Below, piece after piece: positions 1-5,988 of a stretch of 7,346 bases of DNA. Made by a program: the position numbers and the translations under genes. How positions within the stretch are numbered: the stretch's first letter is position 1; the number at the start of each line of letters is the position of its first letter. A model generated the notes under the pieces. The model worked only from the letters and a program-made list of their open reading frames with translations. It was not told where the DNA came from and ran no database searches. This DNA comes from 66-474 sp035277545 (lineage in GTDB: Bacteria; Pseudomonadota; Gammaproteobacteria; Xanthomonadales; Rhodanobacteraceae): assembly GCA_035277545.1 (NCBI GenBank), contig DATEKI010000091.1, positions 1-7,346 on the forward strand, in the 5' to 3' direction.

Positions 1-668
1 CGGGATTGCTGTTCGAGCTCCTGCGGCGAGCCCTGCACCCGCAGCCGGCCGCCCGCGAGGATCGCCACCCGGTTGCAGGCCGCGCGCACCTCGTCGAGGG
101 CGTGGGTCGAGACGATGATCGCGCGATCGCGCGCCATGCCGCGGATCAGCGCATGCACCTCGCGCTGCTGGTTGGGGTCCAGGCCATCCGTCGGTTCATC
201 GAGGATCAGCGCGGGGGGATCGTGCAGCAGCGCCTGCGCCAGGCACACGCGCCGGCGATAGCCCTTGGACAACGTCTCGATGGTCTGCGCGAGCACGGGC
301 TGCAACTGCAGCCGCTCCACCATTTCGTCCATGCGGCGTGCGCCGGTGACGCCGGCCAGGCCGCGTACCCGCGCTGCGAAATTGAGGAATTCGGCGACCG
401 CCAGTTCGCCGTAACTCGGCGCGCCTTCGGGCAGGTAGCCCAGCGCACGGCGTGCCGCGATCGGATCGCGCACCACGTCGTGGCCGCACACCAGCGCGCG
501 ACCGGTACTCGGCCGCAGGAAGCCCGCGATCATCCGCATGGACGTGGTCTTGCCCGCGCCGTTCGGACCGAGCAACGCCAGCACCTGCCCCGGCGCCACC
601 TTCAGGTTCAGGCCCGCCACCGCATCGAACCCGCCGTAGCGCTTGCCGAGGTTTTCGGTCTGGATCAT
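1..668 (-). CDS. ABC transporter ATP-binding protein, GldA/CcmA-like (C-terminus cut by window edge)
   Basis: This is the nucleotide-binding subunit of an ABC-2 type exporter. It hydrolyses ATP on the cytoplasmic side to drive a separate membrane permease, which is not in the window. About 222 residues are visible, read from the ATG at 668 (MIQTENLGKRYGG...). In order they show Walker A GPNGAGKTT (about residues 34-42), the Q-loop region replaced by the GYLPEGAPSYGELAV stretch typical of this subfamily, the signature LSKGYRRR in place of LSGGQ, Walker B ALILDEPTDGLDP, and the H-loop IVSTHALDEV. LSKGY is usual in GldA-type and multidrug ABC-2 ATPases. An in-frame ATG at 689 meets a stop after two codons, so 668 is the first usable ATG. 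The leader has no strong Shine-Dalgarno sequence. Only the last part of the protein is missing. The family call is firm; the substrate is unknown. Confidence 0.93.
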   Translation of the reverse strand, partial: MIQTENLGKRYGGFDAVAGLNLKVAPGQVLALLGPNGAGKTTSMRMIAGFLRPSTGRALVCGHDVVRDPIAARRALGYLPEGAPSYGELAVAEFLNFAARVRGLAGVTGARRMDEMVERLQLQPVLAQTIETLSKGYRRRVCLAQALLHDPPALILDEPTDGLDPNQQREVHALIRGMARDRAIIVSTHALDEVRAACNRVAILAGGRLRVQGSPQELEQQS

Positions 669-698
669 CAGCCGTCGAATTCATCGCATCGAGCGCGA

Positions 699-707
699 AC
701 TGTAGCA
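699..707 (-). promoter_or_regulatory. Possible extended -10 promoter of the ABC ATPase gene
   Basis: Read on the minus strand this is TGCTACAGT, an extended -10 (TGn) followed by TACAGT, which matches TATAAT at 4 of 6 bases. It would start RNA near 692, about 24 bases before the ATG at 668. No good -35 lies 16-18 bases upstream. It sits just downstream of the terminator of the preceding gene, where a new promoter would be expected. Confidence 0.3.
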
Positions 708-730
708 GTGCTTGCGCAAAACTTTGTGCC

Positions 731-765
731 AACGAAAAGGCCCGCGCATGGCGGGCCCCTTCGTT
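731..765 (-). terminator. Intrinsic terminator after the 476-residue membrane protein gene
   Basis: On the minus strand a perfect 7-bp GC stem (GGCCCGC / GCGGGCC, at 739-745 and 751-757) closes a 5-base loop and is followed at once by TTTTCGTT. The arms extend by a further 6 bp (731-736 with 760-765) after a 2-base mismatch. It begins 18 bases after the stop codon at 784-786, the usual place for a Rho-independent terminator. On the plus strand the stem is not followed by a T run, so it should act only leftward. Confidence 0.8.
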
Positions 766-783
766 CGATGCCTTCGCGCTGCT

Positions 784-2214
784 TCAGCCGCGGTGGCGCT
801 TCCTCGAATGCCCGGGCTTCTTGCGCGCTTCCGGTTTCCTGGAACCTTCCGCCCCCTTCTTTTCGGAAGCCGCTGGCTGCGCACCCGCCGACGACCAGAT
901 GGACGGATCCAGTGCGGTGAACGCCTGCGTGCGGCCGGCCTGCTGGTCGGGGGTTTGCGCGGGCGCATCCTGCACGGGCAGGAACACGCGGTAGATCTGG
1001 TCGTCGTCGCTCACGCTCGGCAGCGACACCAGTTGGTTGTAGGCAGGTGCGATCGTCTCGTTGAACTTGTAACCGTGCGTGCCGGCGTAGGCTTCCAGCG
1101 CCTTGACCATGAACTGCACGCCACTCTCGCCGGTCCACGACGCGGCCAGTACTTCCGTGGCCGGCATCATCATGGCGCGGACGTTGGCATTGACGACCAG
1201 GCGGTTCTGCTTGTCGAGGCTGCCGGGCGCGGGACCGCCGTTCGCCGCGGCACCGGCCGACGAAGCGGACGCCGGGGCGCCGGCGCTGCCCGCCGAAGCC
1301 ACGCTGGAAGACGACGCCGGCTTCGCCGAGGCGGGCGGCGCAGGCGTCGCACCGGTCGGGGCCGGCGGAAGCTTGGTCAGATCGACGGTCTTGCCATCCA
1401 CGGTCAGCGAAGTGCTGTTGATCGGCACCGCCAGGTCGAAGATGAAGGTGGTGTCGCCCCACTCCGTGCGGATGGTGGTGGTGGGGCCGGCCGCCTTCAC
1501 GCCCAGCTTGGCCATCGCGGCCTGGATTTCCTTCATCGCCGCGGTCTTGGCCGTGTCGATGTCGTCCACGGTGCGCGGCGCCTTGGTGGAAACCAGCAGC
1601 ACCGGCGTGGCGTCGCTGCGATACAGGCCCGGGTCGACCTTGCTGTAATCGACGTTGGCGATGCCGGCCAGCATGTTCTGCAGCGAACCGAGGCCGTACT
1701 GGATCACCGTGGATGGATCGCCGTGGATCCACAATTCCGAATAGCGGTCGATCAGGTTCCAGCCGTAGTCGACGTCATACGACCAGGTCACCGTGCTGAC
1801 CCGCTGGCTCTGCTTCGGATCCACCTCCAGCGTGAACACCTTGTTCTTGCCGTGCCAGTCGTTGGTGAGATCCCAGGTGACGGTGCTCTTGTTGGCGATG
1901 TCGATGTTGCCCGACTTGTTCACCAGCGTGCCGTCGCCGATGGCCTTGTCGCCCTTCCAGTTGATGGTCGCGCCGGGACCATAGGCCGGACCGGACAACG
2001 TGAACTTCACCTCCGGATCGAGGGCCTTCAGGCCCGCACCGGCGGAATCCTCGAACCGCCTGAAGTTGTTCAGGACGTCATAGATGTGCTGCGGGTTGTG
2101 GCTGATCTCGATCGAGCGCTGGATGTGCCCGTGGCTGGGCAGGAACAATCCCACGATCACGGCCAGGATGAACACGATGATCAGGGCTACGACGAATTCG
2201 AGCACACGGGTCAT
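784..2214 (-). CDS. Membrane-anchored SRPBCC-like protein with two GyrI-like half-domains and a basic tail
   Basis: The protein has 476 residues. Residues 5-25 form one hydrophobic helix (LEFVVALIIVFILAVIVGLFL) with R3 before it: an uncleaved anchor, with the rest probably outside the cytoplasmic membrane. Residues about 31-190 (HIQRSIEISHNPQHIYDVLNNF... onward) have the start and length of an SRPBCC/polyketide-cyclase-like ligand-binding domain. Residues about 197-266 and 345-415 each read like half of a GyrI-like (SHS2) ligand-binding domain, ending FDLAVPI and RVFLPVQ. Between them, 283-331 is an Ala/Ser/Pro-rich low-complexity insert. The last 25 or so residues are rich in Lys and Arg (RKKPGHSRKRHRG). 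The start at 2214 is supported by GGAGA at 2223-2227, 8 bases upstream. A terminator follows the gene. No catalytic motif is visible and the ligand is unknown. The domain names rest on pattern reading, not a profile search. The open frame, codon use and RBS make the gene itself secure. Confidence 0.85.
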   Translation of the reverse strand: MTRVLEFVVALIIVFILAVIVGLFLPSHGHIQRSIEISHNPQHIYDVLNNFRRFEDSAGAGLKALDPEVKFTLSGPAYGPGATINWKGDKAIGDGTLVNKSGNIDIANKSTVTWDLTNDWHGKNKVFTLEVDPKQSQRVSTVTWSYDVDYGWNLIDRYSELWIHGDPSTVIQYGLGSLQNMLAGIANVDYSKVDPGLYRSDATPVLLVSTKAPRTVDDIDTAKTAAMKEIQAAMAKLGVKAAGPTTTIRTEWGDTTFIFDLAVPINSTSLTVDGKTVDLTKLPPAPTGATPAPPASAKPASSSSVASAGSAGAPASASSAGAAANGGPAPGSLDKQNRLVVNANVRAMMMPATEVLAASWTGESGVQFMVKALEAYAGTHGYKFNETIAPAYNQLVSLPSVSDDDQIYRVFLPVQDAPAQTPDQQAGRTQAFTALDPSIWSSAGAQPAASEKKGAEGSRKPEARKKPGHSRKRHRG

Positions 2215-2472
2215 GCCAGGAATCTCCGGACGGCTTGTTCACTTGGTCGGCGCCTGCCCGCAGGGCCGGCAGGTGCCACGTCAATGCAAAACGTGAATGG
2301 CGGATGGTAGCGGCTTCGCGGCGTTCGCGCCATGGCGAATTTGTGCGATCGTCCCTGATCGCCGTTTCGCTGAACGGTGGCGCAATTTTCCGCCATTCGC
2401 ACTCAACGGACACCAGAACGGCCTTCCATGGCCTGACTTTGGACAACAGCCGCTTCGATCGAAGGATACTGG
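2215..2472. other. Intergenic leader between response regulator and SRPBCC-like gene
   Basis: This 258-base stretch has no convincing gene. It must hold the end of the regulator transcript and the control region of the 476-residue gene. On the minus strand TACCAT at 2304-2309 is a fair -10 candidate with no clear -35. A perfect 9-bp inverted repeat, gaatggcgg (2295-2303) and ccgccattc (2390-2398), brackets that candidate. A 12-base palindrome CTTCGATCGAAG (2453-2464) lies just after the regulator stop. I saw no intrinsic terminator with a T run for the regulator gene. Confidence 0.5.
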
Positions 2473-3114
2473 CTAAACGATACCCAGTTCCAAAGCCTTC
2501 AGCACCGCTCGCGTGCGGTCGCGCACGCCGAGTTTGGAAAGGATGTTGGAAACATGGTTCTTCACCGTGCCTTCCGCCACCTTCAGCGAATTGGCGATTT
2601 CCTTGTTGCTGTAGCCGCCCGACATCAGGCGCAGGATTTCGGTTTCGCGATCGGTCAGCGGATCGGGCTGGCCGAGGCTGCTGAACTGGTTGTTGATGCG
2701 GTTGACGCCGGCCAGCAGGCGCTGCGTCACCACCGGCGCGATCAGCGAGCCGCCGCCGGCGACGATTTTCACCGCGTCCACCAGTTGTTCCAGCGACACA
2801 TCCTTCAACAGGTACCCGCGCGCGCCCGCCTTCAGTCCCGCGAGCACCAGCTGGTCGTCGTCGAACGTGGTCAGGATGATGGTCGGCGGCACCTTGCCCC
2901 GCGCGGCGAAATCATTCAGTACTTCGAGGCCGCTCTTGCCCGGCATGCGCATGTCCAGCAGGACGACATCGGGCTTGACCTCGGGAATCTTCTGCAACGC
3001 CGCGACGCCGTCGCTGCATTCGGCCACCACCTGGATTTCGGGCGACAGCTCCAGCAGCGAGCGTATGCCCTGGCGCACCAGCGTCTGGTCATCCACGAGA
3101 CACACGGAAATCAT
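2473..3114 (-). CDS. NarL/LuxR-family two-component response regulator
   Basis: This cytoplasmic transcription factor of 213 residues is phosphorylated by a partner kinase, here almost certainly the one encoded just upstream. The receiver domain (about 1-120) has the acidic pair D8/D9, phosphoacceptor D54 in VVLLDMRMPG, T82/T83 in IILTTFDDD, and K104 in GYLLKDVS. The LuxR-type helix-turn-helix (about 148-213) reads LTDRETEILRLMSGGYSNKEI, then AEGTVKNHVSNILSKLGV. All residues needed for phosphorylation are present and the length is typical of the family. The ATG at 3114 has a strong GGAGG at 3122-3126, 7 bases away. The gene starts 60 bases after the kinase stop with no terminator between, so they form one operon. 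The output genes are not visible; the adjacent membrane protein and ABC genes are candidates by position only. Confidence 0.95.
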   Translation of the reverse strand: MISVCLVDDQTLVRQGIRSLLELSPEIQVVAECSDGVAALQKIPEVKPDVVLLDMRMPGKSGLEVLNDFAARGKVPPTIILTTFDDDQLVLAGLKAGARGYLLKDVSLEQLVDAVKIVAGGGSLIAPVVTQRLLAGVNRINNQFSSLGQPDPLTDRETEILRLMSGGYSNKEIANSLKVAEGTVKNHVSNILSKLGVRDRTRAVLKALELGIV

Positions 3115-3121
3115 GCCATCC

Positions 3122-3126
3122 CCTCC
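3122..3126 (-). promoter_or_regulatory. Ribosome binding site of the response regulator
   Basis: GGAGG on the minus strand, 7 bases before the ATG at 3114. It is the strongest Shine-Dalgarno sequence in the window and fixes the regulator start. The kinase gene just upstream has none, which suggests the regulator is translated more strongly than the kinase. Confidence 0.75.
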
Positions 3127-3174
3127 AACCTTTGATTGAATCCGATGCCGAGCAACACCGGCCGTTCGACGTTG

Positions 3175-4386
3175 CTAAACCGCGTGCTCCATCGGCAACG
3201 AAGCTTCGAGGACGAACCCCTGGTTGCGCCGCGTCTCGATGTCCAGCTTGCCGCCAACTTCGGCCAGGCGCTCGCGCATGCCGTTCAGGCCATTGCCGGG
3301 CTTGAACTCGATCGCGCCCCGGCCGTCATCGCTGGCCTTCAACACCAGCTTGCCGCCCTCGCCTTCCTCGAAACGCAGCCACAGGTTGCGCGCACGCGCA
3401 TGCCGCACCGCGTTTGTGATGATCTCCTGCGTGCAGCGCAAGAGTACCTGCGCGCGGCGTGAATCGGCCACCGCGAAACGCGGCGGCAATTCGAGGTGGA
3501 CGTCAAGGCCGGGCACGCCTTCGGTGAGGTCGCGCAGGGCGTCGGTCAACTGGATGCCCTCGTCGTCGCGCAATTCGCTGACCACTTCGCGCACGTCGGC
3601 CAGCAATTGCTTGGCGGTGTTGCGCGCGCGGGTGACGTGGTCGGATGCGGCCGCATTCACGACCAGATGCCCGGCCACTTCGAGGTTGAGGCTGAGCGCG
3701 GTGAGGTGATGGCCGACCAGGTCGTGCAGCTCGCGCGCGATGCGCATGCGCTCGGTCAGCCGGCTGGATTCGGCCAGCAACGCCCGCGTGGCGCGCAACT
3801 CCGAGTTCAGCCGCCGCTGTTCCTCGCGCGCATTGGCCTGCTGGCGCACGACCTCGGACGCGATGAACACGATCACGGAGTTGCCGAAATACAGACCGGC
3901 CTGCAACACGGCGCCGCCCAGCGTGAACCGCGGAAACGCCCAGGTGGCGAACACCGCGATGCAGGCGACGTTCTGCAGCACCAGCCAACCGAGCGCCGCC
4001 GGCAACGGCAACAGCCACGGCAGCACCATGCCGACGACCATCAGCAGCAGCGCACCCACGCCGCTGGCGCTGAACCAGGAAATTGCCAGCGCGGAGCCGG
4101 TGAGCACCAGCAAGCCCAGCAGCTTGACGCTCCAGTACCGGCGCGAGTCGAGGTTGCGCGTCAGCAGCCAATAGACCACGCCGAAGATTGCGTAGCTGGC
4201 CGCCCACAGCAGGATGTCGGTATGGTTTTCCGCGTGCAGCGCACGCGCCACGTGCACCGGATTGCGGCTTTCGGACAGGCTGTTCAACATCCAGTCGCGC
4301 TGGATCAGCGGCACGCCCACGCAGGCGTACGTGATGAACCCCGCGAACCTCAGCAGGGCGACATGGCTGATCGAGAAGCGTCGCAC
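3175..4386 (-). CDS. Six-helix membrane sensor histidine kinase (HisKA_3, DesK/NarX type)
   Basis: The kinase has 403 residues if read from the GTG at 4386. Hydrophobic segments lie near 9-29, 55-75, 87-105, 109-129, 130-148 and 157-177, with no large external domain, so sensing is probably within the membrane. A charged helical stretch follows (178-212, QQANAREEQRRLNSELRATR). The dimerisation domain has phosphoacceptor H221 in RIARELHDLVGHHL, the HisKA_3 pattern that pairs with NarL-type regulators. The ATPase domain has the N-box QEIITNAVRHA (N325), the DDGRG box (353-357) and GNGLNGMRERL (364-374). All catalytic motifs are intact. The frame stays open upstream to ATGs at 4527 and 4617, but those would overlap the divergent GNAT gene, and a TATGAT -10 lies inside that extension. 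I therefore prefer the GTG just before the first helix; the exact start is uncertain and no RBS precedes it. The signal sensed is unknown. Confidence 0.9.
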   Translation of the reverse strand: MRRFSISHVALLRFAGFITYACVGVPLIQRDWMLNSLSESRNPVHVARALHAENHTDILLWAASYAIFGVVYWLLTRNLDSRRYWSVKLLGLLVLTGSALAISWFSASGVGALLLMVVGMVLPWLLPLPAALGWLVLQNVACIAVFATWAFPRFTLGGAVLQAGLYFGNSVIVFIASEVVRQQANAREEQRRLNSELRATRALLAESSRLTERMRIARELHDLVGHHLTALSLNLEVAGHLVVNAAASDHVTRARNTAKQLLADVREVVSELRDDEGIQLTDALRDLTEGVPGLDVHLELPPRFAVADSRRAQVLLRCTQEIITNAVRHARARNLWLRFEEGEGGKLVLKASDDGRGAIEFKPGNGLNGMRERLAEVGGKLDIETRRNQGFVLEASLPMEHAV

Positions 4387-4392
4387 GCGCAG

Positions 4393-4398
4393 ATCATA
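4393..4398 (-). promoter_or_regulatory. -10 element of the kinase-regulator operon
   Basis: The minus strand reads TATGAT, matching TATAAT at 5 of 6 bases. The expected RNA start, 6-8 bases on, falls at about 4385-4387, on the GTG chosen for the kinase. The -35 region near 4416-4421 (CGTTCG) is poor. The position in the gap between divergent genes supports the call. Confidence 0.45.
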
Positions 4399-4459
4399 AC
4401 CGAGCCGGGCCGCGTCGAACGGGCAGGCGAAATCCGCATCGCGGCGACGGCGGATGGCA

Positions 4460-4468
4460 TGCGATAAT
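4460..4468 (+). promoter_or_regulatory. Extended -10 promoter of the GNAT-min operon
   Basis: TGCGATAAT is an extended -10 (TGn) with GATAAT, 5 of 6 matches to TATAAT. RNA would start about 4474-4476. The -35 position (about 4440-4445, cgcggc) does not match the consensus, as is common with extended -10 promoters. It lies back to back with the kinase -10, about 65 bases away, and is the only good promoter seen upstream of the GNAT and minC genes. Confidence 0.5.
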
Positions 4469-4525
4469 GGCCCGATGATGGCGGCCGCGACGGCCAGCCG
4501 CAATCCGGAAGCAAAGCTGCAAATC

Positions 4526-5140
4526 ATGACGCTGACGCCGAACCTGACCCTCCGAGACGTGCGTGCGAACGATCTCACCGCCGTGATGGGGCTCAACAAC
4601 ACCGCCGGCTCGTCCATCCTGCCGATGGATGCGCCGCAACTGAACCATTTTTACCGGCACGCCGATTATTTTCGGGTCGCCGAGGTGGACGGCCACCTGG
4701 CCGGCTTCCTGATCGCGCTCTGCGATTCGGCGCCACACGCCAGCTCCAACTTCCAGTGGTTCCGCGCGCACTGCGAACGCTTCGTGTACATCGACCGCGT
4801 GGTCGTCGGCGACTTGCACCGGGGCCACGGCCTGGGCCGCACGTTCTACGCCGACGTGCAGAGCTACGCCGAGGTGCGCTCGCCCAACCTCGCCTGCGAA
4901 GTATTCCTCGAACCGCGCGACGATGTCTCCGTGTTGTTCCACGGCGTCTTCGGCTTCCATGAAGCGGGGCAGCAGGTGATGCCGGAGTCGGGCCGCCGCG
5001 TCAGCCTGCTGCTCAAGGAACTCGACTGCTATCCGTTCGTGCGCGACACGTATCCCGATGGCTTGCCGGCGCTGTCGTGGCTGACGCCGCGCAATCCGGG
5101 GGATGGCGAACCGCAGCTGCGCGCGGCGGTCCAGGCGTGA
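4526..5140 (+). CDS. GNAT-family N-acetyltransferase (COG3818-like)
   Basis: This predicted cytoplasmic enzyme moves an acetyl group from acetyl-CoA to an unknown amine. From the ATG at 4526 it has 204 residues. The N-terminus LTLRDVRANDLTAVMGLNN (7-25) is the usual GNAT opening. The acetyl-CoA-binding motif A lies at about 87-110 (FVYIDRVVVGDLHRGHGLGR) with the RxxGxG loop R99-G104. Motif B follows in CEVFLEPRDDVSVLFHGVFGF. A C-terminal extension of about 40 residues beyond the fold (from about DCYPFVRDTYPDG) has no recognised motif. In-frame ATGs at 4454, 4475 and 4478 are alternative starts; 4475 coincides with the predicted RNA start, so a leaderless message is possible. I chose 4526 because the conserved fold begins right after it. 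The TGA overlaps the minC start (GTGA), so the two are probably translationally coupled. The fold call is firm, the start is not, and the substrate is unknown. Confidence 0.88.
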   Translation: MTLTPNLTLRDVRANDLTAVMGLNNTAGSSILPMDAPQLNHFYRHADYFRVAEVDGHLAGFLIALCDSAPHASSNFQWFRAHCERFVYIDRVVVGDLHRGHGLGRTFYADVQSYAEVRSPNLACEVFLEPRDDVSVLFHGVFGFHEAGQQVMPESGRRVSLLLKELDCYPFVRDTYPDGLPALSWLTPRNPGDGEPQLRAAVQA

Positions 5141-5904
5141 GCGCCCGCCCGTCCGGCGTCGGCGCCGAAATCCTCGAAGCCGCCGAACTCAAGTTTGGCC
5201 AGGTGGGCATCGCCAACGTGCGCGTGCGCAACGCCGATCCGGAGGCGCTGCGCGCCTCGCTTGAACTACGCGTGCGCGAAGCACCGGCGTTGTTCGAGCG
5301 CGCGCCGGTGGTGGTGGATCTTTCGTTCCTGTCGCCACAACCGGGGGACGACGCGGTGCGTGCGTTGCTCGACGCGGTGCGAGGCGCCGGCATGCTGCCG
5401 GTCGGCCTCGCCTACGGCGACGAAGCCACCGATGAGCTGTCACGGCGTCTCGGCTTGCCGCTGATCGCCAAATTCCGCGCGCAGTACGAACGCGCGGAAC
5501 GCGCGGCTTCGAACGACGAACCCGCATCGCGCACCGCGGCTGCCGCACAACCGGTCCCGTCCGCGGCGGTCGAACCGGTCACCGCATTGCAACACCATCA
5601 GCAGGTACGCACCGGCCAGCAGGTTTACGCGCAAGGTTGCGATCTCGTGGTGGTCGGCACGGTGGCCAACGGCGCCGAAGTACTGGCCGACGGCAATATC
5701 CACGTGTACGGCGCGTTGCGCGGACGCGCCTTCGCCGGCGCGCTGGGCGACAAGCACGCGCGGATCTTCTGCGGCGAGTTCCGCGCCGAGATCGTTTCCA
5801 TCGCCGGCCACTACCGCGTGTTCGAGGAACTGCCGAAGGAGTATGCGGGCAAGCCCGTGCAGATAAAACTCGAACAGGATCGCTTGCAGATCCTTCCGCT
5901 TTGA
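5137..5904 (+). CDS. minC: Septum site-determining protein MinC
   Basis: MinC blocks FtsZ ring assembly away from mid-cell. MinD recruits it to the membrane, where it antagonises FtsZ polymers. The protein has 255 residues. The N-terminal domain (about 10-105, from AAELKFGQVGIANVRVRNAD to GLPLIAKFRAQ) is the FtsZ-inhibiting part. An Ala/Pro/Glu-rich linker covers about 110-150. The C-terminal beta-helix (about 155-255) carries RTGQQVYAQG at 158-167, which matches the MinD-binding RSGQ motif with Thr for Ser, then the glycine-rich turns VVGTVANGAEVLADGNIHVYG. It is somewhat longer than E. coli MinC (231), mainly in the linker. The start is GTG at 5137 inside the GNAT stop (GTGA). No strong RBS is visible, so it probably depends on ribosomes finishing the GNAT gene. 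The same frame extends upstream to an ATG at 5077, but that lies in the GNAT gene and adds unrelated sequence. Confidence 0.95.
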   Translation: MSARPSGVGAEILEAAELKFGQVGIANVRVRNADPEALRASLELRVREAPALFERAPVVVDLSFLSPQPGDDAVRALLDAVRGAGMLPVGLAYGDEATDELSRRLGLPLIAKFRAQYERAERAASNDEPASRTAAAAQPVPSAAVEPVTALQHHQQVRTGQQVYAQGCDLVVVGTVANGAEVLADGNIHVYGALRGRAFAGALGDKHARIFCGEFRAEIVSIAGHYRVFEELPKEYAGKPVQIKLEQDRLQILPL

Positions 5905-5913
5905 CAAGGCATT

Positions 5914-5948
5914 CAGGCGCGGTCCGAATAATCGGGCCAGCGCGCCTG
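5914..5948 (+). promoter_or_regulatory. Long stem-loop between minC and minD
   Basis: CAGGCGCG (5914-5921) pairs perfectly with CGCGCCTG (5941-5948). Inside it, 5922-5927 pairs with 5932-5937 (one G-U), leaving a 3-base bulge (5938-5940) and the loop ATAA: about 14 bp of stem in all, 10 bases after the minC stop. Only ACTTTC follows, so it is a weak terminator at best. It could act as an attenuator, protect or cleave mRNA, or bind a protein as DNA. A perfect -35 TTGACA at 5901-5906 spans the minC stop, with AATAAT (5927-5932) in the loop region, but the 20-base spacer is too long for a normal promoter. Confidence 0.6.
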
Positions 5949-5977
5949 ACTTTCATCCACCACCCAGCACACATCAC

Positions 5978-5981
5978 GGAG
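5978..5981 (+). promoter_or_regulatory. Ribosome binding site of minD
   Basis: GGAG, 7 bases before the TTG start codon at 5989. It decides the start: TTG here gives the exact conserved MinD N-terminus, and no ATG or GTG in frame serves better. Confidence 0.7.
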
Positions 5982-5988
5982 TCATCCC

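Noticed and set aside
712..2310. Long plus-strand open frame of 532 codons opposite the SRPBCC-like gene
   Set aside because: Arg/Gly/His-rich translation with no domain, fully antisense to a gene with an RBS, anchor helix and terminator; a GC-rich shadow.
2453..2464. Palindrome CTTCGATCGAAG just after the regulator stop, considered as a terminator
   Set aside because: The loop would be GATC with a 4-bp stem and no T run; could be a chance site.
3151..3176. Inverted repeat agcaac/gttgct between kinase and regulator
   Set aside because: Only 6 bp with a 14-base loop and no T run; too weak to call a terminator or operator.
3496..4467. Plus-strand open frame of 323 codons opposite the histidine kinase
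   Set aside because: Gln/His/Arg-rich antisense product with no recognisable fold; the minus strand carries all kinase motifs.
4387..4617. N-terminal extension of the histidine kinase to the ATG at 4527 or 4617
   Set aside because: It would overlap the divergent GNAT gene and its promoter, contains the TATGAT -10, and adds an Arg-rich stretch unlike kinase N-termini.
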